A stretch of DNA of 64,000 nucleotides from Rhabdornis inornatus (lineage: Eukaryota > Chordata > Aves > Passeriformes > Rhabdornithidae): assembly GCA_013397075.1 (NCBI GenBank), contig VWZS01008806.1:1-64000 (forward strand), in the 5' to 3' direction. Shown piece by piece: positions 1 through 14,200 of the stretch (within the stretch, counting starts at the first letter, position 1; every line of letters begins with the position of its first letter). Made by a program: the position numbers and the translations under genes. The notes below the pieces were generated by a model. That model ran no database searches and was not told where the DNA came from. It worked only from the letters and a program-made list of their open reading frames with translations.

Positions 1-18
1 AAGGAAGGAAGGAAGGAA
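1..18. repeat. (GGAA)n microsatellite, cut by the window edge
   Basis: The window opens with tandem AAGG/GGAA units. The array is probably longer to the left, outside the window. It is a simple tetranucleotide repeat. Confidence 0.85.
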
Positions 19-3000
19 CCCATAGAGTGTTTATGTGCATATTACTTTTTGCCTAAACCTAAAGCTTGGAAAAATCCCCAAATTCCTTTTTTAAAATCTT
101 TGTCAAGAGTGGTCATTTTACAGCCTGCATGCACATATTTTTGGCAGGATGATGAGCTCTGAGAACATATGGATTGGATCAGGGCAGATGGGGGTGAACC
201 TTTTCTGGTCAGTGGATGGCCTTGAAGGTCACACAGCCCTCCAGTCCTGCAGGTTTCCTGTACCAGGGGATGACCCCAGTCATTTCATCACAAACACTGG
301 AAAAGCAGTCCAGTTCCTAAAACCTTCCAAAAGCCCTCATAGGTTTTTTGATCGCAAACACCTGCCAAAGTCCAAACAGAGACTCAGGTACCTTGAAATA
401 TTGTGGTGAGCCAAATAAGGGCTGTGAGATGAGGCTGGTTAGATGCTTGGCCACACACAAGAGGCTTTATTACAGCAGGATGAGTGCATGCATGAATCTG
501 CATGTATGTCCCATGTGCACAAACATAATGCAGTTGTCACTCAGCCCACAGCATGACTAGCAGATCCTTTAAAAAGAAACCACACACGCACAAATATTTT
601 ATGTGCATGCCTTATACATAAGGCATGGGCCAAATGACTTGCCCACACAGTTCTAAAATGTACCCTTTTCCTCCCTTTGGTGCCAAGGAAATGTTATTGA
701 CTACAAATGGTGACAGGGAGAATTGCACAATCCAGTCCATACGTATAAAAACCAGCAGGCTGAGCATAAATGTCTATTTGAAGGAATACAGATGAATCAG
801 TAATGATATTAGAGTGATTAGCCAACTGCCTTAATTGATATGTACAAAACCATATGTGCTTATAAGCTTACAAATGCTAACTCACGCTTATCACCATCTG
901 CACAGAAAAGCCACAGTAAATTTACTTTTTCTTAATGCAGGTTCGTAATTTTAAAAGAGATGGGCTGAGGAGGGTAGTGAAAGGCTGTGCCATGAAATGT
1001 TCTTTGCCAGTAGCATGGGGGTCTCTCAGACCAGATTTATTTAGTGACTATAATAGAGCTCAATTATTGTTCGTTTCAGTGCAAAGACATGAGGGAAATA
1101 TAACCAGCTCTTCAAGAACAAAAATAAAAGCAAGTTCTTAAGAAAAATTATGAGGAAGGCCAGTTGTACATTGGCTCCCATTCCTCTGCAGCTTTCTCCA
1201 GGCTCTTTCCTAGAGTTGTGTATGAATCCACAGCTAAAGAAGAGCAATCCAGAAGTGCCTAAATGATATCCAAGTCCATAGGCAAGTCACTCATCACCGC
1301 AACTTCCATCAAAGAGCAGTGATGGCCAGAAATAGTTGAGTGTATTTTCCACAAAGTTACTGTGACAGTGTCTGACTGTAGGCACAAGTTCTTACCTTCA
1401 GAGTCAGGTAGAGTGGGAGCTTAGAGCTGAGGTGCTATATACACTCATTCCAGGCATATGTGCTTTCCTATCCCTTGGCAGTACAAATATGTTCCAGATC
1501 CCCCACGGTCAAGGGCAATCAGTCACATTTCTGCTAATATAGCCAGAGCACAAAACTACAGTGTTGATGCCAGCTCCATGCCTGACCATAGGGAGACAAC
1601 TGACATCCAACCTGGCATAAAGACCACAATGTAATTTGGTCCTTCTGATCCAGGAGAGTGAATTTTGTGTCATGTATGGGTTTTGTGAATTATCAGCTGC
1701 CCTGCAAGGTTATGGGATGAATCTATGAAGATATTTGGGAATTAAATTCTGCTTAAAATTAGGAGATAAGGGGGGAAAAGTGCATATACATCCCCCTGGC
1801 CTCAAGGCTAAGTCACTTGCTTAAGCAACACAGCTGAAAGTTTTATGCTGGCTGCCTCCACATAAAGATCCATTCGAATTTGCTGTGGTACAGCCTGCCA
1901 TTTTTGACTCAGGCTTCATGGCAGAAGACTATTAAGATAGAAAAATTGATAAGGATTCTCCTGACACTTCTGAAACATGGAGGAACATGCGTGTGTGACA
2001 GGGGCAGGTGAGTTACTCTCATTTTAAAAATCTTGACAGCACTGTGCATTAATAGTGTCATAAATATTGTATCCTTTCTGCGAAGGAAACTGAGAAGTTG
2101 TTATAATTCAGTTGTCACCATTGTGTGGGCACTGTGTTATGTCTGGGTGACCTGCAGGCTCAGAATAATAACGAGGGTGATTCATCAGACCTCACCAGCA
2201 ACAAAGTGGAGAGGGAGTATGTGATGGGTAAAGGCTTTGATCACGTTAGACAACAGCAGCTGAAGGAAGGGTTGGATGAGAAGGTGCATGTGAAAAGTGT
2301 GATTATTAGACAGGTCCCAGTAGCTCTGGAATGACAGGGAATCCCTGGGTGCTGGCAGTAAGTGTCAGTCATTGCCAATTTAACAGGCACACCTGAAACA
2401 ACTCACTCCAGAGGAGCTGGCACACATCACAGGGGTGCAAATAAGTAAGAAACTGGTACAGGAGCCCCTGAAATGCTCCTGTCCTACCTGATGCTTCCTG
2501 CCATTGCACCTCAGGAGCAACAATGACTGGTAAAGCACAGTCAGTATGGGAGGAAGCCATGGGCCATGATCCAGTTTGGATATGGGCAAATTCAAACCAG
2601 GACATCATGTTACAGGAACACAGATACCAAGTCATGTTTGTGGCCATTGGCCCCTTATGCACATGGCCAAAGCAACATGGTTTCAATGCTTCCTGAGCCA
2701 GGCATTTGCAGAGCAAATTAGTCCTTTGGGAAGTAGCTGCTTTAGAAAACCCAAGAAACCATCTCAGCTCTGAGACTCTCTGGGTGTTTTCTTCAGCTGG
2801 GGTATCCCACTTTCCCCATCTCCCTGTGCCCAGGTGCCTCCAGTTACAGAAATCTGTACACAGCATCTCACAAGTCCCAGAATGATTTAGCAAGAGTAAG
2901 TCACATGCAATTGCTACTTTGAAAAAGCACACTCAGACATGTAAAAGAGAAGTGAACTTGGCCTCTGTCCCATGAAATCCATATACCACATAGCTTACCA

Positions 3001-3028
3001 TGTAAATACAGCAAATTAAGTCAACTAG

Positions 3029-3043
3029 AAAAAAAAAAAAAAA
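3029..3043. repeat. Poly(A) run, 15 nt
   Basis: An uninterrupted run of 15 A. The sequence just upstream shows no recognisable retroelement or polyadenylation signal, so it may be simple slippage rather than a retroposon tail. Confidence 0.8.
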
Positions 3044-5242
3044 GACCAGACACAAAATAGTTTAGGAACTACTGTTTTCATTCAAGGTGTCTAGAGGTGC
3101 ATGCATACATTAGCATACATCAGCACCTTGCTCAGTAAAAGCTTGGGGTCAAAGCTGGAGCATGAGAAAAATGAAATGTACATCTCTAAAAATGTGCTGA
3201 CAGGGCCTCAAAATAATGGCCTTAAAACCAAAGGAACTTACTGTATTTTCACCCAAACATAGCATGTGGTGTAGAGTCAACACAAGTGTAAGTCAGAATA
3301 GCACACATTAAATGTACTGATGGATTTAAAAAGCAGTAGTAAATATGGAGCCAGAATCCAATGACTATTTTCAAAGGCATTTGTGATTCCGAAACTCAGT
3401 TTTATGGCAAATATAATAAAAGAGATTGACAGTAGAATTGTACGTCAGTAGTTGCACTATTGCAAAAGAGGACCTGGAGGAACTTAATAGCTTATCCAAA
3501 TCACTCTCATCCCAAGGAAGAGTCAATGATACATTTACCAGCCCCACAAGTGCTTGTTAAACCCATATATAAAAGCCTCCAGTAACTGCAAGTTAAGCTG
3601 TGCACTTCCTGTCCTAAAGACATAGCAAGGAAGTTTTTCTTTTCAAAGAGATTTTTAACAACTTTGAAGGCTGTGTGAGTCCTTCATTCTGTACACTCTG
3701 CTGACCCAGTTACTTTAGTCCTCCTGTGGAGCCCACGTTTTTTGAGATGTGTCAGCAGCGGTGTTCTCCTATGGGTTCCCTCCAGCTGATTCCATTTGCT
3801 TTGAAGTGCAGCATCTAAAATCAATCTTACAGCTGCAACAGAGGCCCTTCCAGTGCTGACCAGAGCAGCAGGAATATTTAATTTGTGCTGCAGGCTAAAC
3901 AGATGTCTATATTCCCCACTGTAACACTTACCTCTTTCTTTTTCCATCATATAGACAGAGTTGGCTCATGTTGAACCTGCAGTTCATGGAAAAGTCCAGT
4001 CTTTTCTGCAGATTTGCTGAAAACTAAGTATTCTCCATATATTCCTGTACAGGGGTACTTCTACCTGAGTGTGCTTCCTTGAATTTTTACTGCTTGAAAC
4101 TGACCCTCTTTATTTTCAGGCCATGCCTCTCATTTGGGAAGACTGTTATGAATTTCTAGTCCTTTCTTTCAGCATGTTAGCAGTTCCTCACAGGTTTATA
4201 TACATCATCCAAGTCATCAGTGGGAACACAGAACAGAGTTATAGCAGTTACAGCACCTCTTTAGAGCATGTAATAGTTGCTGGTAGTTTAATCTATAAAA
4301 AAATCAAAAGCCATGAACACTAACATTTACAGGTAGTACAGAAAATGACATATGAAATAATGACAAATCAGTGATACAAAGAGATCTAGATAGTTTTGTA
4401 AAATGGATTTATCTGACAAGTATGAGTTTTAATATGTCAAAACACAAATCACAAGCATCTTTGGAAATTAAGAATGCAGATCACAACTGTGGGATGAGGA
4501 AGTGTGTTTTTGAAATGGGGACTCTCAAACTTAACCCACTGAAAAGGGATGTTGAAGCAAAACCACAGCAGAGCATAACAACAACACTTGCTCAAGTAAG
4601 CAGTGAATCACAAAACAGAAAAAAACATCCAAGGAAGGGAACTTTTAAGGAGTCAGAATGTCTCCTTCATAAATATTTCCCAAGTTAAAATTAAATTGAC
4701 AACTCATTTTTCTAGGAGGCCATCAATGCACTTCTTTCAGATACTTTCCCACCTGCTCATCATATGATATATGCATATCAGCACTATCAGTGTGATTGCT
4801 TACTCAATGAAAGGAGCGGTGACGTTTGTACTGCTGTCAAACACGAGGGCAGAATTAAGGCTTGTGTATTTAAGGTAACAGACAGATGTTTAGGACAAGG
4901 AACAAAATGCTGCAGTCCCCAGAGGAGTCTGCAATAATCCATTCCAAACTTTCAAAGTCTTAGCCTATAGCACAGAAACCACACAAACCTGTGGTTTCCA
5001 TTTCTGAAAGTTTCAAGCAAACAAGTCTTATGTAGCCCAACTTGTCAGCATGTCTGATCACAAATAATGCTTATGTCTGAAGGACTGGTATGGCTTTACA
5101 GCTGAATAGCTGAGGCTGAGAGCTCCATTCTGAAATCATTAATGCTGCACAGCTGAGTAGAGACCACTCTCTAGCCATTTGCCTAGAGACAGTTAGAAAC
5201 TAAAGAATTGAATAAAGTTCTTCAGTGCCTCAACTACTAACT

Positions 5243-5270
5243 AACCCTTAGAACATATCTTCTAAGGGTT
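5243..5270. repeat. Perfect inverted repeat (11-bp arms, 6-nt loop)
   Basis: AACCCTTAGAA at 5243-5253 is the exact reverse complement of TTCTAAGGGTT at 5260-5270, with CATATC between. No mobile-element ends or flanking duplications were seen around it, and its function is unknown. Confidence 0.8.
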
Positions 5271-8200
5271 CATCAAACAGCTGAATATTTTTAATTTCCT
5301 GCTAACAAATTTCCACAAACAGGAAGAAGGTTTGCAAGGAAGAAGTGCAATGTCAGACCTCCATATATCAGCATTTTCAACCAAAAAATGAAAATGCAGG
5401 AGGAGTCTGGTTTCTACCATAGTGTCACAGATAGATAATGTCAGATCTTCAGATCTGTAAATTCAAAACAGTCTTCCCACATTGGATATGAAGTGCCACC
5501 CATTTCATCCAGCCCATTACTTCCAAGGATATCTATCTCAGATACTTTGGAGTCTGCTGTGAGACCCTTCCTATACCAAGGGCAGGGTTATGCAAAGCTG
5601 TACTTGAAAAACCTCTGGCTGTTTCGAAAATAGCATCACAGAGAAGGCCATCTATCTAAAGCCCACAAGCAGTTTCATCCAAGACGACTTTAGAATCCAG
5701 CGCCTGGAATTCCTTGGAGAACTTTTTGCTCCTCTGTGATACCGAGAGAGAACTACTGAGCCAGTTTTCCTTAGCTGAGGTGAAGCTCTGAAATCTCCCT
5801 TATTTTCTGTATCTTTAATGTCTAACTGCCTGAACTGGTCCCATACAGCACAGTACAGATCTAACCTCATTCTAATTTATTTAAATGTATGCAATAAAAG
5901 TGTGGCTACAGTGCAATTAAAGTGCCATTTCCGTTCATTTTAAATGTCAGTGTAATTAAAGTTCACAGCTAATAATATTCATAAATCTGTAGATTTTTCC
6001 ACGCTCCTCATTTAGTACTTCTGGAGATTTCCATACATGAAAACGTTGGCCTCCGTTATCACTCATGCAAGGATAGTTTTGGTGCTTCTCTGCTCACTAT
6101 CTTTGGCCTAAGGCTTGCCTACACTGAATATCTGTTGCAGTATGATACGTGGTCTATCATTTTAAACTTCTACTTGCTCATCACTTTTTTATCAAAAATC
6201 ACCTTCCTTTTTACAGTTCTTTAATCTGCAAACAACTTTACTGAAATACAGGGGTAGTGCATCCTCACGCACACTAGAAATGGATGAATATCCTTGAGAT
6301 TCACCTGCTGCACCTGCAGTGACTTCCTTCTGCTTTAACACACATGGCTATTCCAGTGGCAGACATTACACAATCTCATCATCACTGCACTGTGTTGTTC
6401 TGGGGTTTGGGGGTTTTTGACTGTCCCTGTGCTACAGGTAGACCAGAGCTAAACTCTGGTCGTGGCTCCTGTCTGAAAAGCCCTGGGAACTCTCGTTCCT
6501 TGCTTCCCTGATGACAACCAAGAGACTTTTCCCCTCTGGAGAAGGCAACATTTCTTACATGCAGAAATTTCAGGAAGCTGCTGCTAATCCTCAACATCCT
6601 CCATATACCTTTCCTTCTTCTGGTCATTCAGCTATGCAGAGCATGGTGAAAGACATCCATATTCCTTCTCAGTTCAACTAACTAGAAGTGTAAAAGGGAT
6701 ACTCATAATGAGCAGAGCAATGGAGCAGCACTGAAGTCCGTGAATACAAAAGTTGCATTGCCCATTTCAGAAACTAGCTAATATCCTGCTGCCAGGGATT
6801 TTTCAGCAATATTCCCATCAGCTAATTAAACCCAACATGGTTAATTCACCTTGAAGTATCAGTGTGAAATACTTTTTTCTTTTGAGAAAGTCCAAATGTT
6901 TCCAGGGCACAAAAAGAAGTGGTACACAGATCTCCCCCAGTAAGACAGCACAACCTAACTGCACAACCCAAAGTTTTCCACAACAGTGCTTTCTGCATAT
7001 ATCTTTTTTTAGCTTTCCCAGCTCCCAAGATGGTTCCCTATATGGGCTGCTGCAGAAACAACTCTTGAAGAATTGTCTGCTGGCTTTAGTCTCCTCCTCC
7101 TCACAAATGTGGCTTTGGAGTCACTGCATGAATATCAATGTATTTGCAGCAGACAGATGAAGTTCAGCATCAGTGTACTTCCACACTGAAAGCACTTGGG
7201 AAATTGCTGTCACTGACTATCAGAAAAAACAGAGGGAAATGAAATAAAACAAAGATAATTATGTGGATTATTTAACTGGGACACGAACTCCTTAATATTG
7301 TTGCTTACCAGTGCATAGAAGTCTCAGAAATCTGAAGGTTTTATTCCAAAATAGCAGCATGATTGACATGAAAGCAGTTTATCACCATGTCAGGACTCAT
7401 TTCCCTAAGTCTGTCTGTCTAAAATTCGTGTGCCTCACTGTCTCTGGCCCCTCTTTAGACAGCAGAGAGCTAGGTACTTCAAGAAGTTTTGACACAGGTA
7501 AGGGGCTTGGGCCTGATGATCCAGATCCTCCTCTAGATATCCTTGCATCACTCCAACAACAGGATAACCCTTTTACAGGTTAAAAAAAGTGAGTTCTGTG
7601 GGATAAAACCTACCCAACTTGAATGCACTGGCAATGGTTTTCCATGTGGCATCACTTCTCAGGCAGGAACACAACAGAGAGAAGAAACTTTGAGTGGGAC
7701 CTTCTTTTGTCCACGTGCCAACACTCCTACCATAACACCTGTGGGTTATTGGCATGTAAGGGTTATGCCACGCAGGCAGGTAACTCTTCTGTCTGCCCTG
7801 GGAAAATGCCCTGCTCAATCACCTGCCATCTCTCTGGGACTCCATTAACTGCTGCAGATTGGTCATTTTCCAATAGCATCTTTCTGAAGTGCAGTGTCTG
7901 GAAAGCACAGCAAAGGAGAGAAAACATATTTAGGAAGCTAGGCCAACACCACAAGGAAGGAAATGCTAGGCTTTATGGACTAAAGAGAAGTCCTTCAGAG
8001 ACACAGCCTTTTGCATCATAAACAATGAGTATGCATCCTACTACTAAAGCAGACACCCATGGAACAACTTAGGCATCCTCATAAAACAAGGTATTTTTGT
8101 TAGTCTGCTTTACTTATAGTAATACCAAAGGGAAAGAGAGCTTGTAGACAGACAAAATTACTTGAACGCATTTTCACTGGAGACTGCTGGATCCTGAGAG

Positions 8201-11200
8201 AATTTTTCCTTCTAATTTAATAAAGAAAGTCTGAATTCATAAATAGCTCCTTGAACTAGAATTTCTACTTTGCTGAACTTTCATTCAGTCTCACTTTTTA
8301 TGTCTCTGATCTTGGCTTAGGATGATGGCTGATTCAGATCTGTGGAAAAAGAGATAGTGCCCTAATTGCTAATGCAAAGAAAATCTTATCTGTTTCAAGC
8401 AAAAGTCTGGTGGAAGAGGAAACTTACAGTTACAGATGGCAAAATCTATTTTGTCCTTATTTGGGCTGGTTTAAGCTTTGGGGAATGAAACAGAGGGGAG
8501 CTATTTGTTTGTCTGTTTGTTTTGCTCTGGGAATACAGCTCTTAAAACAATTAGTCATCTCAGAGAAATTAAACAGAAGCGGCAAATATAACTGTGAAAA
8601 AGCTATTATTCATGCCCACATTAACTAAAACAATCTTTTTATTCTTAGAGAAAAAAAAAATTAGATGTTATTTGATTTGAAAATTTATTGGGTCTACTAA
8701 ATGCAAACAGTTCAGAGATTTTCATTGCCTGTGTGCCCTTCCTGAGCAGGGAAGGACAGTGCACATTCCCAGTCATGACAAACTTCCCACTCCATGTCGA
8801 AGTAATACAGTCAGAAAATTGAATATTTCCAGCAGAAAACAGAAGAATTTCAGTGCCACGGTGCTGAAATTGTGCTGTTCTTCAGCATAATTATAATGAA
8901 TTACAAGCAGCACACTTGCACAGCTGACAATATTAATATTCTGACCTTAACACTCACTAATATTCCAAAGTGACCCAGCTGAAGTGAGCTCACACCTTAC
9001 ATTAACCTTCCCAATAAAGCTCCGAGCCCTGTTACAACACAAGAATCTCAAGACTGCCAACATAGGCCAGTGTAGGAATCCCCTACAACAACCAGGCAGG
9101 CTGGAAGAAGGAAAGCACACTTCTTGCCTTCTTTGGGATGGAGCCACAGGGACACAGGCTGGCTCTGCAGCAGGACCAGGAGAAGCATGAGCATGCAACA
9201 TGTGCAATATGGCTGGCTCAGACAGTGCATCCTGAAATGTAACTGTGCCTTGGACAGTTTGGTATGGATTGCTACCAGCTTAGCCTACCCAGAGCTTGCT
9301 TGAGCTACCAGGTCACTGAGGTCAAAAATCTATCTCCAACATCGCACTTGCCCAAGCACGAGGCTGGGGTCATTCTCCATTCATCTCACAAGTCTGTTCC
9401 TCGGATGATGAATTAGAAAAACACAGCTAGAGGTGAGAGAGAGGGAGATGCCTTTGCTTTTTCATGTCAGGAGTATGAGGAAAGCACAGGAGCAAGGGGT
9501 GACCCAGTGTCCCCTCCCCTCCCTGTGTACACACAAGGCCAGTGACAGACCCAGGGCCTGCTGGAGTCTCCTGGGGAGGACATGCTCTTCTGTGTGTCAA
9601 ATGCAGATCCTTCAGTTCCTGTACAACATGGAAAGGACAAACTTTGGGGCTGACTGAATGGCCTCCTTTTGCCTCTTGTGAAACTAACAGGAGAACTCCC
9701 ATCAAACTCCACTCACAGAGGATGCCAGGTACTACTGAAAGTCCCCATGTAGAGGTGGAAATCACAAGAAAGGTCACTGACTTTTTTATCAAGTGTTTCC
9801 ATTTTCTGTGGTTATTTAGGGATAATCTAAATGACTGGTATTGAAGAAATCCAGTCACGAGCAACAAGTGTAACAGACAGGAACAAGATCCCATTGTGTT
9901 AGTGGCTGGACAAATCCAAAGAAGACACAGCCACTCTGCCAAGATCAGGATTAAAAAATATTAATGGAAATTTGGATTATTTATCAGGGATCTTTTGGTC
10001 CATGGTGGCCTCTGAATCATCGTTAAATACTTTGTGTGTCATGCATATCTCATATTCAAAACTGTGCTACTAAATCACACACAGGCATTAGCTGCTGCTG
10101 CAGAAAGCACCAGTTGTTTCCCCTTCACACGATCTGATGCTCCAGCCATGCTTGGAGAGGCCCTGGACTCCCTTTTACAAGTTTGATATTATCCTTTTAT
10201 AAGTAAGCTCAATATTACGGAACTTCCCCTTGAAATAAATGCCCAGCTATTTTTGGTAAATTTTTAACTTCAACAATTCAGCCCTGTGTTTTTCTTAAAT
10301 TTATGTTAAAACCTTTGCAATTCTTCCTTTGGATGGCAAAGAAAAAATGTCTGTCTTTGAGAAGACATTATGTTCCCTCATAATTAACAGAAATAAATAC
10401 TGTAAGATGTGATTCAATAACTTAACTGATCTTGTGGCTTCAGAAAAAGGATGATGAATTCAAATAGTCAAAAACCGATACGCTGTATGGGACTGAATCC
10501 AGACGGATCCAGACTAGGGCCAAGGGAATTGCAGTGTCAGGCAACAGAGCAAGAGGATGGTGGAGCTATGGATGTAAAATAGATAATTTCTCCAGAAACT
10601 AAATACATGGCATATCCTGTACTACCTGCTGTTGTTAGTGATCAAATGTCAAGTTCAAAAGAAGAGGACTAAGAGCCCAGAAAGCATGAGATGGGTCTGG
10701 GATGCTGCTGACCATCAGGGCCCATCAGGGGAGCTTAACCCAGGGACAAGCTTGGGAACTCAGTCCTGCAAAGGAAACAAACCTACCTGAACATCTGCTG
10801 CATGCACAGCTCAACCTAGCAGCTCCCATGCATCATGTCTGTCCCTCTTGGCAGCCCAAGCTTCACATACAGATAGCATAGTTGTGGCTGGCCCTAGAGG
10901 GAGGAGGTTTCCTTGGCCCCCTGAGGTGATGATTTTATAAGCGAACCCCACATATTTTAATGCTTTACTTTATCAGATGAGACCAGGACTATGTGATAGC
11001 CAACTCCAAGAGTCCAGTCTGATTGGTGCCATTTCAGTGGTTTGATGTCAATGTGGGCTTCTGTTGCCTTGAGGAGAGCTGATGGTTTCAATAGTGAGAG
11101 CTTAGAGTCACATAGGTGGTAGTCACTGGCAAACATCAGACTGGAGGGATAATTCTTACCTTTAATCAAGCTACATAATACCATGGAAGTGGTTACAAGA

Positions 11201-14200
11201 CAGTCTCATCTGGGGTCTAAAGGCACTTGAATTGCAAATGGTGTTTGTTCTGGCCCTTCTATGCACTAGCACATCTGCACCTGGGAGCAGAAAAAGGAAC
11301 CACATGCTTTATCAAGGATAAGTGAATTCAGTATTCATTTTAAAACATTAAAACTTCAAATGGCTTCCCAGGAGTGGTCTTTATATGACACAATTACACT
11401 GTTACTGAATCTTCCTTTTTTATTCTTGCATGACTTTCACTGGGGAAAATCACACTGAAAGCCACAGCTAGTTTATGAATATTATAGTCCTGGCTCTAAC
11501 TGTTTGCCAAGATTTTCCATTAGGCACAGGCTATGTTGAGTAAAACACTATGTCGAGGCCAATGTACAGCAAGCAAATTTTCATTTAACATCTCAGCTTT
11601 TATTGCCCTGTTTGCCCAAAACCAAATAACATTACTGCTTGTTATCAGGAGATTTAACTTGCATGCAAGCCTGCTTTGATTTTATTGATGGTCCTTTTAG
11701 GTATCTCAGAGTAAATTTTCAAGCTATTTGTAGGCATAACCACCAGCTGCAGGACCAGCGAGGTATGCAGGCTGCTCACATGTTGCCAGCCTCACAAGAG
11801 GAGCAGGAAAGAGAAAGCAGCTCAAGTGCAGTTGAACCAGGACATCCACATGCATGGACAGATATTAAGGCCTTGGGGCAGCTACAATGCTCTTATTTTT
11901 GTGGTTTTTTTTTTCCATCTTTCCTCCTAGTTCTCTTGTTTTAGTTATTATTCAAACCATTGGTTTTTGGTGAAACCCTCCAAGAGTCACCTCCCCACCT
12001 CATGCACATCATGTGCTACAGGAATGGAAGCACCACCACTGTGTGCTTTATTGATAATGCAGGGGGTTCATTCAGTGTCTGACAGTAAGGAAAGGGTGTC
12101 TTGCCAGCATTACCAGGGCATTTTTCATGGTCATATTTGGATATGAGAGCCCTGGAGAAGTCTGCCAAACCATTTTTCCCATTGTCACACAGCTGAAAAA
12201 TAGCCACAAGGCAAGTGTGACAGTGAGGGAGAAGGAGGGAAAGAAGGGTTGGCCTGAGACACCCTTGTGCCCGGTCTCCTGCAATGACACCCCATGTCCC
12301 TTTCAGAAATGTCAGTTTCCTGGCTGGTGCTCCAGCTTACCTTACACAGTAGTTCCCAGGGAACCAATACTGTGTTTTTAAGTTATAGGAAAGTCATGTC
12401 AGCTTCAATGGGCAGGTACCACTTGTGCAATTGTGATACAGCGACAGTTGTGGTCTCTTTTGGGCAGCCACAAGAGGGCAATAAGACCAAATCTAACTTC
12501 TTGAAGAGATGTCCCTTTCAGCAGAAAGTAGGTGTGTGCAAAGCTCGTCCTTGCAAGATGCTGGGTGCTCCGTGAAGGACACGTGTTTAGGTAGAGCTGC
12601 CTGGTGTCAGGGAGATGCCTGGACCAGGAGCATCTATTTTGTCCTGCAGCCTCAAGCTAAGTCGACCTCACTCAGGAGCCATAAGCAGGTGACAGGCAGA
12701 GCCCTTGTGCTGATCTGCTCCCATGGTCCTGTATGGAGCCAGGCAAGGAGGGGACACTGCAAGTTCTGGTGCAGGAAACTTGGTGGGAACTGCTCACCCA
12801 CCCTGCTCCGTGGGAAGCAATCAGAGTTTCACCACTGGTTTCGGGAGACATCTTCCAGCTCTGCAGCCTATAACAAGCAGTTGTGTGGAATGATAAATAC
12901 TGTCAACATATTCAAATAATCATGTCCTTTGCCCATACTAAAAGCTGAAGTGTTGTATTCTCACCACAACAAACCCCAGTGGGAACAGGATGAATGTTCC
13001 CGTTGTGAAAGTACACACTGTAGCGGGGTTCAGCAATTAGCTGCATCAGAATAATGAAGAAAGCTGCTATTTGCATAGAACATCACTGCATTTTACTTTT
13101 GTGCTTTCCGTTTAGCAGTCTTCAAACAATCATTAAAGAGACAAGTAGAGACAAGAATAAGAGGGAAAGCTGTATGTTTACTTGCTAAACACAATGTGCC
13201 TTGAAAATACAAAAAAAAAATCATATGACTGTTGAATCCAGGTCAGTCCTGTGTGAACAGTCCTGCTAATAGGCCTCATTATCAGAGGGAAAATTAGTTC
13301 TTGCTGTTGGGATTGTTATAAATGAGGACTGTTAAAAGCTGAGTTTATTACTGTGTAGCTGGGCTGCATTTAAAAACGTTATTGAAGATTTTCCAGTCCT
13401 AACAATTTTATTAGAAACCACTTAAAAGATCAGCTGAAAATGTGGCAATTTCTGAATAATAGAAACAAGACTTGTTCTTCAGCATGCAAAGGTATTGTGG
13501 GTTTTTAATTAAGGTTTATGTAAAGGAGGTTAGAGATGATGGTGACCTCCATGTAAGAACTGGCTTACTAACAGAGCTCAGCCCCACCAATACACCAAGT
13601 CGTGAAAAATGGCTGCCAGAAAACAGGCCTTTGGGTTGAAAACTAACATCCAACAAGTTAGAGAAGACTACCTGACACTGGGGACTGGCAATTCAGCTCC
13701 AAGGAACTGCCTCAAATCCAGACATAGTCACCATAAGTAAAAGTAGCCATGTCCAAACAGTCTACCCACCAGGGTGCAATGGTTTGGATTTCTCACGGAC
13801 AGAAGTCTCAGGAGAATATGGATGTTATGTATCTCAGCTGATCTGGGTCGACCTCACTGTGGAGCAGACACTGCTAATGGTCCCAGATGTTACACTGGCA
13901 GAGGAGAGTGCCTAATTTCCCAGCTCAGAAGTCAATGCCTGCTGGGCGTATTTAATTCAAGTTTTAAAGTCAAATCACAGGCCAAAAGAACTATCATCCC
14001 TGCAAGACTAACTGGGCTTTTCCCAGCAAGCAACCTCCCAAGCTCAAAGATTTACTGTCTTGCAAAACCCTTTCTTCTGAGGTTGTCTGTGAAGTAGCAC
14101 AGACCAGAGCTCACACTACCAAAGTATTTCTGACTGCGGTGGCCTGGGTGAGGGAATGGACATGATTACCACATCATTGCTGTTCATTTCTCCAGAAAAT

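Noticed and set aside
2369..2932. 187-codon minus-strand open frame
   Set aside because: No recognisable domain or signal peptide, no paralogue recognised, and shorter frames overlap it on both strands. Best explained as chance.
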